In this document: piece by piece, positions 10,852 to 20,228 of the stretch
Layout of the letters: each line of letters begins with the position of its first letter
Position numbering within the stretch: position 1 is the stretch's first letter
Assembly (NCBI GenBank): GCA_022376925.1
Contig: JAIOJX010000032.1
Location: 170,587,979-170,651,978 of the forward strand
Direction of reading: 5' to 3'
DNA from: Tragulus kanchil
Lineage: Eukaryota > Chordata > Mammalia > Artiodactyla > Tragulidae
Length of the DNA stretch: 64,000 nucleotides
Position numbers and translations under genes: made by a program
Notes under the pieces: generated by a model
The model's input: only the letters and a program-made list of their open reading frames with translations
Databases searched by the model: none
Told to the model about the DNA's origin: nothing

Positions 10852-12401
10852 TATATGTGTGTGTGTATATATAAAAGAAAGAACACATTAAAAAAAAAAA
10901 CATAATGGATAAGAATTTCCTATTTTTGATGAAAAACATAAATTGCACATTCAGGAAACTCAACAAGCTCTATATAGGATAAACTCAAAGAGACCTACAC
11001 TTTCACACATTATGAGTGAACCACTGGAGAACCGAAAGAAAATCCTGAAAGCAGTAAGAGAAGCGATTCCCTGCATAAAAGGCTTTCCTCAGTAAGATTA
11101 ACAGTTGATATCTCATCAGAAATAATGGAGGACAGAAGACAATGAGATAATATACTGAAATAGCTGAATGAAAAAAATATGAAGAATTCTCTACCCTGCC
11201 CCTCCCCAAAATCATGTTTCATAAATGAGAAAAGAAAAAAAAACCGATCAAGTGGGATTTGCCCCTTTAACTAGAAACTGTCTAGGAGGAACCCAGACAT
11301 TAGACTTACTATATCCAAGAACCAGAAGAAACCATGAGAACAATGTCTCATGAAATAGAAAATACCAATACAGACAAAGTTGAAAGGGAACCAAATGGAG
11401 ACCCAGAAGCTGAAAAGCACAATAATGGAAATTTCAAAAATTCCATAAAGGGGCTCAACAGGAGAACTTAGTAGACAGAAGAAAGAATTAAGGAACTTGA
11501 AGACATGTCAATTAAGATTTGAAGATAAGATGATTGAGTTTATCCAGAAAAGAAGGGTCCGCAGAGGAGGAGACAGTTGGAGGGCATCACCGACTCAATG
11601 GACATGAGTTTGCGCAAACTCCAGGAAAGAGTGAAGGATAGGGAAGCCTGGTGGGCTGAAGTTCACGCGTTTGCAAAGAGACAGACACAACTGAGTGACT
11701 GAGCAACAGCAAGTCTAAGTAACAGAAGGAAGAAATAATAAGGAAAAATGCAAAGAACTTAAGACCCCTGGGGCACCATCAATTAAACAAATACATACAT
11801 TATTCCGGGAGTCCTGGAAAGGAGAGGAGGGAGACAGAAAGGGGGAAAGACTATTTTAAAAGATAATGGATGGGAATTCCCTGGTGGTCCAGTGGCTACG
11901 ACGTTCCACTCCCAATGCAGGGGGCCCAGGTTCGATCCCTGGTCAGAGAACGAGATCCCACATGCTGCAACTAAAGATCTCATGTGCCGTAACGAAGACC
12001 CAGTGCAGCCAAATAAATAAATTATATGTGTGTGTGTATATATAAAAGAAAGAACACATTAAAAAAAAAAACATAATGGATAAGAATTTCCTATTTTTGA
12101 TGAAAAACATAAATTGCACATTCAGGAAACTCAACAAGCTCTATATAGGATAAACTCAAAGAGACCTACACTTTCACACATTATGAGTGAACCACTGGAG
12201 AACCGAAAGAAAATCCTGAAAGCAGTAAGAGAAGCGATTCCCTGCATAAAAGGCTTTCCTCAGTAAGATTAACAGTTGATATCTCATCAGAAATAATGGA
12301 GGACAGAAGACAATGAGATAATATACTGAAATAGCTGAAAGAAAAAAATATGAAGAATTCTCTACCCTGCCCCTCCCCCCAAAATCATGTTTCATAAATG
12401 A

Positions 12402-12618
12402 AGGAGCATCTCAACAGAACACTAGAAAGATAAACCCAAAAGCATATTAAATGTATTCTACACCATGATCAAGTGGGATTTGTCCCAGGGAAGCAAGAGT
12501 GGTTCAGTATAAGAAAATCAGTCAATGTAATATACCAAAATAACAGCACAAGAGTAAAAAACACATCATCATCTAAGCTGGCAGAAAAGGAATCTGACAA
12601 AATCAAACACCCTTTCAT
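12402..12618 (+). mobile_element. L1 ORF2 fragment, sense
   Basis: Sense L1 ORF2 from the reverse-transcriptase region: CACCATGATCAAGTGGGATT, then the 'GFVPGKQEWFSIRKSVNVI'-like peptide. It ends at about 12618, where the orientation of L1 sequence switches. Confidence 0.75.
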
Positions 12619-13245
12619 TGTGAGTGGGCTGTTAAAGTTTCCTATTATTGTGCTACTGTCAGTTTCTCCTTTTATGTCTGTTAGTGTCTGTCTGGCATAC
12701 CGAGGTGCTCTTGTGTTGGGCGCACAGATATTTACCACTGTTAAGTCTTCCTCTTGGACTGATCCCTTGATCATTATGTACTGTCCTTCCTCATCTCTTG
12801 TATTCTTCTTTATTTGGAGGTCTATTTTGTCTGATGTGAGGACTGCTACTCCAGCTTTCTTTGGATTTCCATTTGTGTGGACTATATGTTTTCCATCCTC
12901 TCACTTTCAGTCTCTGTGTGTCTTTAGGTCTGAAGTGGGTTTCTTGTAGACAACGTATATATGGGTCTTGCTTTTGTATCCATTCAGCTGGTCTGTGTCT
13001 TTTGCTTGGAGCATTTAATTCATTTACATTTAAAGTAATTATTGATACATATGTTCTTATTGCCATTTTCTTAATTGTTTGGGGTTTGTTTTTGTAGATC
13101 TTTTTTTTTCTCTTGTATTTCCTAAGTATATAAGTCCCTTCTACATTTGTTGTAAAGCTGCTTTCATGGTACTAAATTCTCTTAACTTTTGCTTGTCTGT
13201 AAAGCTTTTGATTTCTCCATCAATTCTGAATGAGATCCTTGCCAG
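12612..13245 (-). pseudogene. L1 ORF2 endonuclease-domain fragment, antisense
   Basis: The minus strand encodes a clear L1 ORF2p N-terminus. Near 13027 it reads 'SIITLNVNELNAPSKRHR', followed by 'WIQKQDPYIRCLQETHF'. This matches the start of the apurinic-type endonuclease domain, including the conserved LNVNGLN and CLQETH motifs. The frame then breaks (K-rich region near 12800). Right of 13070 is the inter-ORF region. Only about 90 codons are open, so the copy cannot be active. Left of 12612 the sequence reads as L1 in the opposite direction. Confidence 0.85.
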
Positions 13246-13251
13246 GTAATC

Positions 13252-13447
13252 TTGGGACTCCCTTGTGGCTCAGATGGTAAAGAATCCACCTGCAACGTGG
13301 GAGACCTCGGTTCAGTCCCTGGGTCAGGACGATCCCTGGAGAAGGGAATGGCAGAACACTCTGGAGAACCTGGACAGAGGAGCCTGGCGGGCTGCAGTAC
13401 ATGGCGCTGCAGAGAGTCAACAAGACTGAGTGACCTTCACTTTCACA
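13252..13447 (+). mobile_element. Bov-tA SINE
   Basis: Starts GGGACTCCCTTGTGGCTCAG, has a box B-like GGTTCAGTCCC, and ends with the Bov-A part AGAGTCAACAAGACTGAGTG. It splits antisense L1. GTAATCTTGG on the left and GTAGTCCTGG on the right are a probable target-site repeat with two mismatches. Confidence 0.85.
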
Positions 13448-13540
13448 AGAGTAGTCCTGGTTGTAGATTTTTCCCTTTCAATACTTTAAATATGTTCCCT
13501 TCTGGCCTGTAGAGTTTTTTCTTTTTTTTTTTTAAACAAT
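13448..13540 (-). mobile_element. L1 inter-ORF fragment, antisense, with T-runs
   Basis: Antisense L1 resumes after Bov-tA: GTTGTAGATTTTTCCCTTTC and CCCTTCTGGCCTGTAGAG are conserved L1 inter-ORF motifs. The final 25 bases are two T-runs separated by AAACAATC, the tail region of the SINE to the right. Confidence 0.65.
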
Positions 13541-13873
13541 CTTTTTTTTTTTTTTTTAAGATTTATTTATTTATTTATTTTGGGCGGGGGTTGGGGAGGG
13601 AGGGGGGGTGAGCGGGCCACTTCTGTTGGTCTTTCATTTCTCCATTTTCATCCGTCTTTGCTCTTTGGCTCCTGTGGGCCTCCCATCGCAGTGGCCTCTG
13701 TCGCTGCAGAGCACCGGCTCTGGGTGCACGCGCTCCAGAGCTCCGGCTCGGTAATTGGACACATCGGTCCAGCCGCTCCGCGGCACATGGGATCTTCCCA
13801 GGCCAGGGATCGAACCGGCGCCCCTTGCACTGCAAGGTGGTGTCCTTACCCATTGGACCACCAGGGGAAGCCC
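13541..13873 (-). mobile_element. SINE (T+ family), full length
   Basis: Minus-strand copy with an intact head (box B GGTTCGATCCC), body and AATAAA/TCTT tail. GAGTTTTT at ~13512 and at 13874 flanks it as a short target-site repeat within L1. The tail has a second A-run beyond a GATTGTTT interruption, which may be a tiny 3' extension. Confidence 0.88.
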
Positions 13874-13888
13874 GAGTTTTTGCTATTA

Positions 13889-13994
13889 AACATATGGAAC
13901 GCTTTGGCAATTTGCATGCTGTTCTTTCACAGGGGCCACGCTAAAATTCTCTGTATCGTTTCAATTTTGGTGTATGTGTTGCTGAAGCATTTCC
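13889..13994 (-). ncRNA. RNU6 (pseudogene): U6 snRNA retropseudogene fused to L1
   Basis: The minus strand reads as a diverged U6 small nuclear RNA over about 106 nt. It has the ACAGAGA box (seen on the plus strand as TCTCTGT), the AGC of the following region in TTAGCGTGGCCCC, the GCATGCAAATT segment, and the 3' GCGTTCCATATG end. The 5' end is a degraded form of GTGCTCGCTTCGGCAGC. Many substitutions in the internal stem-loop region make it non-functional. I see no proximal sequence element. The U6 3' end runs directly into minus-strand L1 inter-ORF sequence, now split by a SINE, which fits the known U6-L1 chimeras made during L1 reverse transcription. Confidence 0.82.
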
Positions 13995-14043
13995 CTGCCT
14001 TTCATTACAAAACCCTTAGAAACTAGGAATTAGAGGGAACTTC

Positions 14044-14220
14044 CTCGATGTGCGGGTTCCCTGGTGGCTCAGCTGGTAAAAGAACCCATCTACTATGCAG
14101 GAGACCCAGGTTCAATCCCCGGGTCAGTAAGGTACCCTGGAGAAGAGAATGGCTGGCTACCCACCTCAGTACTCTTGCCTGGAATTCCATGGGCATAGGA
14201 GTCACAACTGAGAGACTAAC
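14044..14220 (+). mobile_element. Bov-tA SINE
   Basis: Begins GGGTTCCCTGGTGGCTCAGC and has box B AGGTTCAATCCC. It ends in the Bov-A type CACAACTGAGAGACTAACAC. Diverged and slightly rearranged. Confidence 0.85.
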
Positions 14221-14249
14221 ACTTTGATTTTTCCTTGACATGATAAAGG

Positions 14250-14755
14250 ATAAGAGATATCTATGAAAAACCCACATTTAATGGTGAAAGAGCAGGAAGA
14301 GAGAAGGATGCATGCTTCCACACGCTAGTCAATATTATATGGAAATTCTAGAGCAATTAGGCAAGCAAAAGAAATGAAAGTCACTCAGATTAGAAAGAAA
14401 GAAAGAAAATCATCTCTATTCACATCTCTATTGACATGATCCTACATGTACAAAATCCCAAGGACTTCACAAGAAAGTAACCAGAACTAGGAACAGAATT
14501 CACCAAAGCTGTAGCACACAGAGACCAACCAAGAAACAACATTTCTGTTTCTATACAACAGCAACAATCTGAAAAGTAAATTCAGAAAGCAATTCCATTT
14601 ATAATAGCATCCAAAAGAATAAACTACCTAGGAATAAATTTAACCAATAATGTGAAAGATTTGTTCGTGATTGCTAAAATAAATGAAAGAACAGACCATT
14701 TGCTCCAAAACAAACCTATGTACATGGACTGGAAGACAGTGTTACTATGACTGTA
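14250..14755 (+). mobile_element. L1 ORF2 fragment, sense
   Basis: Sense L1 with recognisable motifs (CACTCAGATTAGAAAGAAAG, TCTATACAACAGCAACAATC, ACTACCTAGGAATAAATTTA). These are the same parts of ORF2 as in the fragment at 2759. No long open frame. Confidence 0.75.
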
Positions 14756-15312
14756 ATACTACTTGTGATGATTAATTTTATGTGTCAAAGACACAGGACC
14801 ACAGGGTGGTCCACAGGGTGCCTAGATATCTGATCAAATAGTATTCTAGGTGTTCCTATGAGGGTACTGGATGAGATTAATTTTTAAACTGGAAGACCGA
14901 ATATAACAGATTGCCCTCCCTAATATGGGTGAGCCTCATTCAATCAGTCAAATACCTAAATAGAACAAAAAGACTGCCCTTCCCCCAAGTAAGGAGGAGT
15001 CTTTTATGCCTGCCTTCAAACTGACTCGCTGACTTTTTTCCTGCATTCAAACTCAAACTGAAATATCATCTATTCCTGGATCCTGAACCAGGCTTTTGGC
15101 TAGGAACTAAGTCATCAGCTCTCTTGACTCGGGGCCTGCAGACGCAGACTGGAGCTAAGCCACCGGCTCTCGTCGTTGCCCACTTACACTGCGGATCTTG
15201 GGACTGGCCTGCCTCCAGAGTTGTGTAAGCCCCCGTTCCTCAGAATAACGCTCTCTTTCCACACACACCTTATTGGTTCTGTTTCTCTGGGGGACATAAC
15301 TAATAACTAGCA
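14756..15312 (+). mobile_element. Old mammalian dispersed repeat inside L1 (family unassigned)
   Basis: About 550 bp split the L1 alignment. The left end is TGATGATTAATTTTATGTGTC and the right end TTGGTTCTGTTTCTCTGGG (partial motifs). I know this as the pattern of a common ancient mammalian repeat, but cannot name the family from memory. L1 resumes at ~15320. Confidence 0.55.
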
Positions 15313-15747
15313 CATAACTAATGTGCTACCTAAGGTTATCTACAGATCCAATGCAATCCTTAAAATTCTAGTGGGCTTTCTTTTGCATAAATGAGAAAGC
15401 CGACCGTAAATTTCACATGGGATTGTAAAAGAGATTCCAAAAAGTCAAAACTGTATTGAAAAAGAAAAACAAAGTTGAAAGACTCACATTTTTCAAGCCT
15501 ATCATCTCAAAACTTCCCACAAAACAAGAGTGATCAAAACAAGTATAATACTGGTATAAAGATAGACACGTGGAAAACAACAGAACTGAGAGTCCAGAAA
15601 TAAACCCATACAATCTGTGGTCACATGATTTTTTGACAAAGATGTCAAGATCATTAAGTCTCTGAAACAGCTGCGTATCCAGGCAGAAGAATGATCTTAG
15701 ACCCCTACCTCACTCCATACATACAAACTAACTCAAAACGGAAAAAC

Positions 15748-15975
15748 AGGGCTTCCCTGGTGGTCCACTGGGTAAAGGGTTCGCCTTGCCGCGCAAGGGG
15801 CACCGGTTCGATCCCTGGCCTGGGGAGATCCCACATGCTGAGGAGTGGCTTGGTCAGTGTGTTCAACTACAAGCCAGTGCTCTGGAGCGAGAGAGGTCAC
15901 TGCGATGGGAGGCCCACACAAGAATAAACATGGATAAAAAATAAATGATGACTTAGAGGCAAAAAAAAAAAAAAA
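15748..15975 (+). mobile_element. SINE, short subfamily B
   Basis: Has the same head as the T+ family (box B GGTTCGATCCC) but an internal deletion: TTCAACTACAAGCCAGTG in place of the longer body. It ends in a different tail, ATGATGACTTAGAGGC followed by A residues, with no TCTTT. The same tail motif occurs in the copy at 40550. Confidence 0.85.
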
Positions 15976-16035
15976 GTAAAACAAAAATTAAAAAAAAAAA
16001 GGAAGAACAACTAAAACACAAGAATTAACACCATA

Positions 16036-16160
16036 AAGGGCTTCCCAGGTGGTGCTAGAGCTAAAGAACCCACCTGCCAATTCAGGAGATGTAAGAAATG
16101 GAGAAGATCCACTGGAGGAGGGCATGGCTACCCCTCTTAACACACATGCATGCAACACCG
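16036..16160 (+). mobile_element. Bov-tA SINE, degraded
   Basis: GGGCTTCCCAGGTGGTGCTAG and AAAGAACCCACCTGCCAATTC mark the tRNA-like head, and AGGAGATGTAAG replaces box B. The 3' part is shortened and rearranged. Confidence 0.7.
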
Positions 16161-17289
16161 TAACGCTTGGAAGAAAATATAGAGATGAATTTTCATGATG
16201 CTGGATGTGGCAAAGGATTCTTAGATATGACATCAAAAGCATAAGCAACAAAGAAAAATACAATAAACTGGCCTCACAAAATTTGAAAACTTTTGTTTAT
16301 AAAAGGACACTATCAAGAATGTGATAAGACAACAAAACATGGGAGAAACTATCTACAAAACATGTGTCTGGTAAGAGTCTAGGGTCCAGAATATATAAGG
16401 AGCTCTCACCGTTCAAGAAGAAAAAGACAAACAACTCAGTCAGAAAGCAGGCAGAGGATGTGAACAAAATTCTCCAAGGAAAACATAAAGATAGCCAATA
16501 AGCACATGAAAAGATGTTCAACACCTTCAGTCACTAGAATCAAAACCACAATGAGTTGCCCCTTTAAACCCACCTATGTGGCTAGAGTTTTTTTTTTTTT
16601 TAAAGGTAAAATAACAAGTATTGATGAGGATGTGGAGAAATTGGAACTCTCATATTATTGCTGGTAGAAACAAAATGGTTTAGTTTTTGTGGAAAACATT
16701 TTCACAGTTCCTCAGAAAGTTAAATATAGAATTATATATGATCCAGCAATTCCACTCTTAGGTATGTACCCAACAGAACTGAAAACAGGTACTCAAACCA
16801 ACACAGGTGCAGACCTAAGTTGCATCCCTCACAGCACTCGAAAGGTGGAAACAGCCCAAGTGTGCATCCACCTATGAATGGATAAACAAATCTGGGAGAA
16901 GTATTACTCAGCCCTCCAAAGAAATGCAGGGCTAATGATACAGGATACCACAGGGATGAACCTGGAAAACACTACGCTAAGTGACGTCAGAAACAAAAGG
17001 TCATGCACTGTCTGCTTCCATTTATGTGAAATACATGGAACTGGGAAATCCATGGAGACAGAGAGCAGACTGGTGGCTGCCCTGGGGGTGAGGGGGGAGA
17101 GGGGACAATGAGGATTACCCGACTAAAGGCACATGGTTTCCTTCTGAGGTGATGAGAGTCTCTGGGACCAGAGAGAGGCTGTGGTTACACAGCTCTGTGA
17201 ATGTACTGTACACCCCTGAATTGCTCACTTTAATGGTTCATTTCCTGTTCTATCAATTTTATGTCAATTTAAAAAATTACCATTAAAAA

Positions 17290-18345
17290 AACTAACCATC
17301 ATGAAATACTACTTCACAGCCATTAGGATGGCTGCAATTTTTAAAAATGGAAAATTACAAGCATTGGTGAAGATATCAAGAAATTGGAAACCTCATACAT
17401 TGCTGGACATAAAATGATTCATAATCTGTAGAAAACAATTTGGCAGTTCCTCAAACAGGTAAACACAGAGTTATCGTATGACCCAGCAATTCCACTCTTG
17501 TGTATACACCCAGGAGAAGTGAAAGACACGCATCCACACTAAGACTTGCATGTGACTGTTCACAGCAGCGATATTCGTAACAGACAAAAGCAACAGTCCA
17601 AACACCCGTCAGGAGAAAAGCGGGGGCTTCCCCTGGTGGTCCAGTGGGTAAGGACACCGCTTTGCAGTGCAAGGAGCGCCGGTTCGAGCCCTGGCCTGGG
17701 AAGATCCCACGTGCCGCGGAGCGGCTGGACCCATGTGTCCAATTACCGAGCCCGAGCTCTGGAGCGCATGAGCTCAGAGCTGGCGCTCTGCGACAACAGA
17801 GGCCACCGTGATGGGAGGCCCACAGGAGCCAAAGAACAAAGATGGATGAAAATAGACAAATGAAAGACCAACAGAAGTGGCCTGCCTGCCCCCTCCCTCC
17901 CCAACCCGACCCCCGCCCAGAATAAATAAATAAATAAATCTTTAAAAAAGAAAAAAGAGACAAGCGGACACACAAAATTTATATCTATCTATACAATGTA
18001 TGACAAGTCAGCCACAACAAAAGTGAAGTACAGGCACGTGCTACAACATGCAAAACCCTGAAAACGTTGTGCTAAGTAACATGAGTCGGAAACAAAAGGC
18101 CACATGCTACACGACTCTATTTGTGTGGAATGTCCAGAATAGGCAAATCCACAGGGACAGAAGGCAGACTGGGGCTGAGGCCAGGGGAGACTAACAGAGT
18201 GACCGCAGGAAGTTTCCTTTGGGGATGAAAATGTTCTAGAATTACATAGTGATGACGGTTGTATAACACTGTGAATATATGAAATAAAACCCACTGAACT
18301 GAACATTTTGAATAGCTTACATGACAATTTTTTTCATAATAAAAT
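17290..18345 (+). mobile_element. Second L1 3'-end copy, sense
   Basis: A different L1 tail. It starts near CCATCATGAAATACTACTTC and repeats the CCCAGCAATTCCACTCTTG motif seen at ~16745, then ends with CACTGAACTGAACATTTTG and an A/T tail at ~18345. The SINE at 17622 interrupts it. Two successive L1 3' ends therefore lie in the same direction. Confidence 0.7.
17622..17957 (+). mobile_element. SINE (T+ family), full length
   Basis: Complete plus-strand copy: head with box B GGTTCGAGCCC, body with CCGAGCCCGAGCTCTGGAGC, and tail AATAAATAAATAAATC then TTTAAAAAAG. CAAGCGG after the tail pairs with AAAGCGG before it as a short, imperfect target-site repeat. Confidence 0.9.
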
Positions 18346-18379
18346 ACTGTAAGAAAGTTTTAATGAAAAATAAAAAGTC

Positions 18380-18670
18380 GGGGCTTCCCTGGTGGTCCAG
18401 TGGGTAAAGAGTCTGTCTTGCAGGGCAAGGGGCACCGGTTCGATCCCTGGCCCAGGAAGATCGCACGTGCCGTGGAGCAGCTGGACTGGTGTGTCCAATT
18501 ACAAGCCAGCGCTCTGGAGCGCATGCGCCCAGGGCCAGTGCTCTGCAATGAGAGAGGCCACTGCAGTGGGAGGCCCACACAGGCCAAAGAATAAAGATGG
18601 GTGAAATAAATAAACAAAAAAGCAATAAAAGAGGCCAAAAATTTTAAAAATAAGAAAAAAATATATATAT
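18380..18670 (+). mobile_element. SINE, short subfamily B
   Basis: Head with box B GGTTCGATCCC. The body has the TCCAATTACAAGCCAGCGC variant and lacks the AATAAA/TCTTT array. The tail is irregular A-rich DNA with an AT run. AAAAATAAAAAGTC at 18366-18379 and 18672-18685 is a perfect 14 bp target-site repeat. Confidence 0.9.
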
Positions 18671-18685
18671 AAAAAATAAAAAGTC

Positions 18686-20048
18686 TAAGGAGCTTAGACC
18701 CTCTGATCCCTTCATCACTGAGCCTGAAAAACACTCCACACCAACTCTAGCCAAAAAACGAGAACAGCAGTGATAACACATAAAAGAAATAGCTAGTGCA
18801 TTTAAACTTGTGGTAAAGAATTCTTTCATGTTTAGATCCAAAGAATTTTACATCACTGCATGCATGCAGAGGCGGACATGACCTGGTGAGTGAAAAGCAG
18901 CAACAATGTATTTTAATAGAAAATCTAGAGTGGAAAGGAGTAAAACTACTAGAAGGTGATGAAAAACTACAACCACTAAACACAAACCCCACTGAGTGCC
19001 AGTGCAGACAGCGAGCGAGTGTCCACTGGACCCACCGAGCCTCGACCCTCGGCTGGAACGGCAGCATCTGCTGTCGGCACGGTGACAAGGGCCAACACCA
19101 TGCTCAAAGGCCTCCAGACGACACGGCCACGGTTAAACAAGAGCTCCTTGGTTCTTATTATAATTCTCTAAAACAAACACATAAAATTAAAATGCTGATT
19201 TTATCTGAAATATCTGCGATGGCCCTTTCTCACCCACAACTGTATCCGGTCATTTGGTCCACCTCAGGGTGGGCCACGAAGCCGCGTGTGCCCCACGCGG
19301 AGGCCAGTCGCCAGCAGCAGCACTGCGTCAGCAAAGCTGCTCCTCTGGAAGCTTCCTCAGTGCGGGACTGTGACTAGATTTCCTGATTTAAATATAAACC
19401 TCTGATTCGATTTCTTGACTTAAACACTGTTATTGCACATATTTATACCTGGGTAGGAAACAGTTAAATCTCCCTTAACCCTAAAGTTTAGATGTGACAA
19501 TGACAGGTTATTGTACATTCTGTACTACTTACTATGACGGTGCTGACGAAGAAGAACCATGCAAACTCAGTCGAACGCCTTAAAGAGGCGGAGGAGGTGA
19601 CTCTCCGGGACCTGCAGTCTGACGCTGAACAGCCTGACCTGGGGAAGCGGCTCAGGGGTTACAGCCCCCACGGACGGACACACGCGGCTCTGGTGAGCAC
19701 ACGTGGAGACGGCGACCCCGGGCCCTGCCGGCGCCTCACCTTCCCGGCCTCATCCCAGCGTCAGTCTGGAAAGAACGTTTTCTGCTGAAAAGGAACAGCG
19801 GACACACCAGGCGAGAGAGCTCGATGAAGCAGCAATGAAGGGAAAGCGTGGGGTTGAGACACGGCCCCCGCGTCAGTGAGGGAAGAAGGACCCGGACAGG
19901 AGGCAGGACCAGAGCCCCAGGAGGCAGGGGCCCGGGGGCGGGCATCCTGGGCCTGCAGGGTGGACCTGCCGCAGAGCCCAGGGCTCGCAGGGCTACCTTT
20001 CTGATTCTGCAGCTTCCAACAGACCAGAATTACTCCTCCCTTACTATA
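18686..20048. other. Unassigned sequence, GC-rich from 19.55 kb
   Basis: I see no named repeat and no exon I can defend. Bases 19.56-20.0 kb are GC-rich. The rest is mixed. Confidence 0.4.
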
Positions 20049-20228
20049 TTGTTTTGGGGCTTTTCTGGTGGCTCAGATGGTAAAGAATCTGCCCACAATG
20101 CAGGAGACCTGGGTTTGATTCCTGGGTAGGGAAGATCCCCTGGAAAGGGAATGGCACCCCACTCCAGTGTCCCTGCCTCGAGAATCCCACAGTCTCGAGT
20201 CGGACATGACTGAGCAACTAACACTGCT
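20049..20228 (+). mobile_element. Bov-tA SINE
   Basis: GGGGCTTTTCTGGTGGCTCAG starts it (head), GGGTTTGATTCC is the box B-like element, and GTCGGACATGACTGAGCAAC is the Bov-A end. It is nearly full length at about 180 bp. Confidence 0.88.

Larger units (their letters stand above)
9985..11228 (+). mobile_element. HAL1/L1-type LINE fragment with nested insertions
   Basis: Sense, AT-rich sequence matching HAL1/L1 ORF1-type regions: the stretch around ATGGAGACCCAGAAGCTGAA and the later CAGTAAGATTAACAGTTGAT...GGAGGACAGAAGACAATGAG (separate short motifs). It is interrupted by a BovB tail (10392-10538) and a CHR SINE (10704-10851). No long open frame remains. Duplicated at 11272-12401. Confidence 0.65.
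10101..12401 (+). repeat. Direct duplication D3, ~1.13 kb x2
   Basis: Bases 10101-11228 recur at 11272-12401 (offset 1171, growing to 1173). The 43 bp junction (11229-11271) ends with GATCAAGTGGGATTTGCCCC. This is a damaged form of GATCAAGTGGGATTTGTCCC, found at 12468-12487 just beyond the second copy. Copies differ at several single bases, including CpG transitions and a C-run. Confidence 0.95.
15313..17290 (+). mobile_element. L1 ORF2 tail and 3' end, sense, with nested SINEs
   Basis: Continues L1 to its 3' end. Motifs are ATCTACAGATCCAATGCAAT, ATGTTCAACACCTTCAGTC, CAGCAATTCCACTCTTAGGT, and a 3' UTR that ends near ATTTTATGTCAATTTAAAAA at ~17270. It is interrupted by a SINE at 15748 and a Bov-tA fragment at 16036. 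Frames are broken throughout. Confidence 0.75.
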
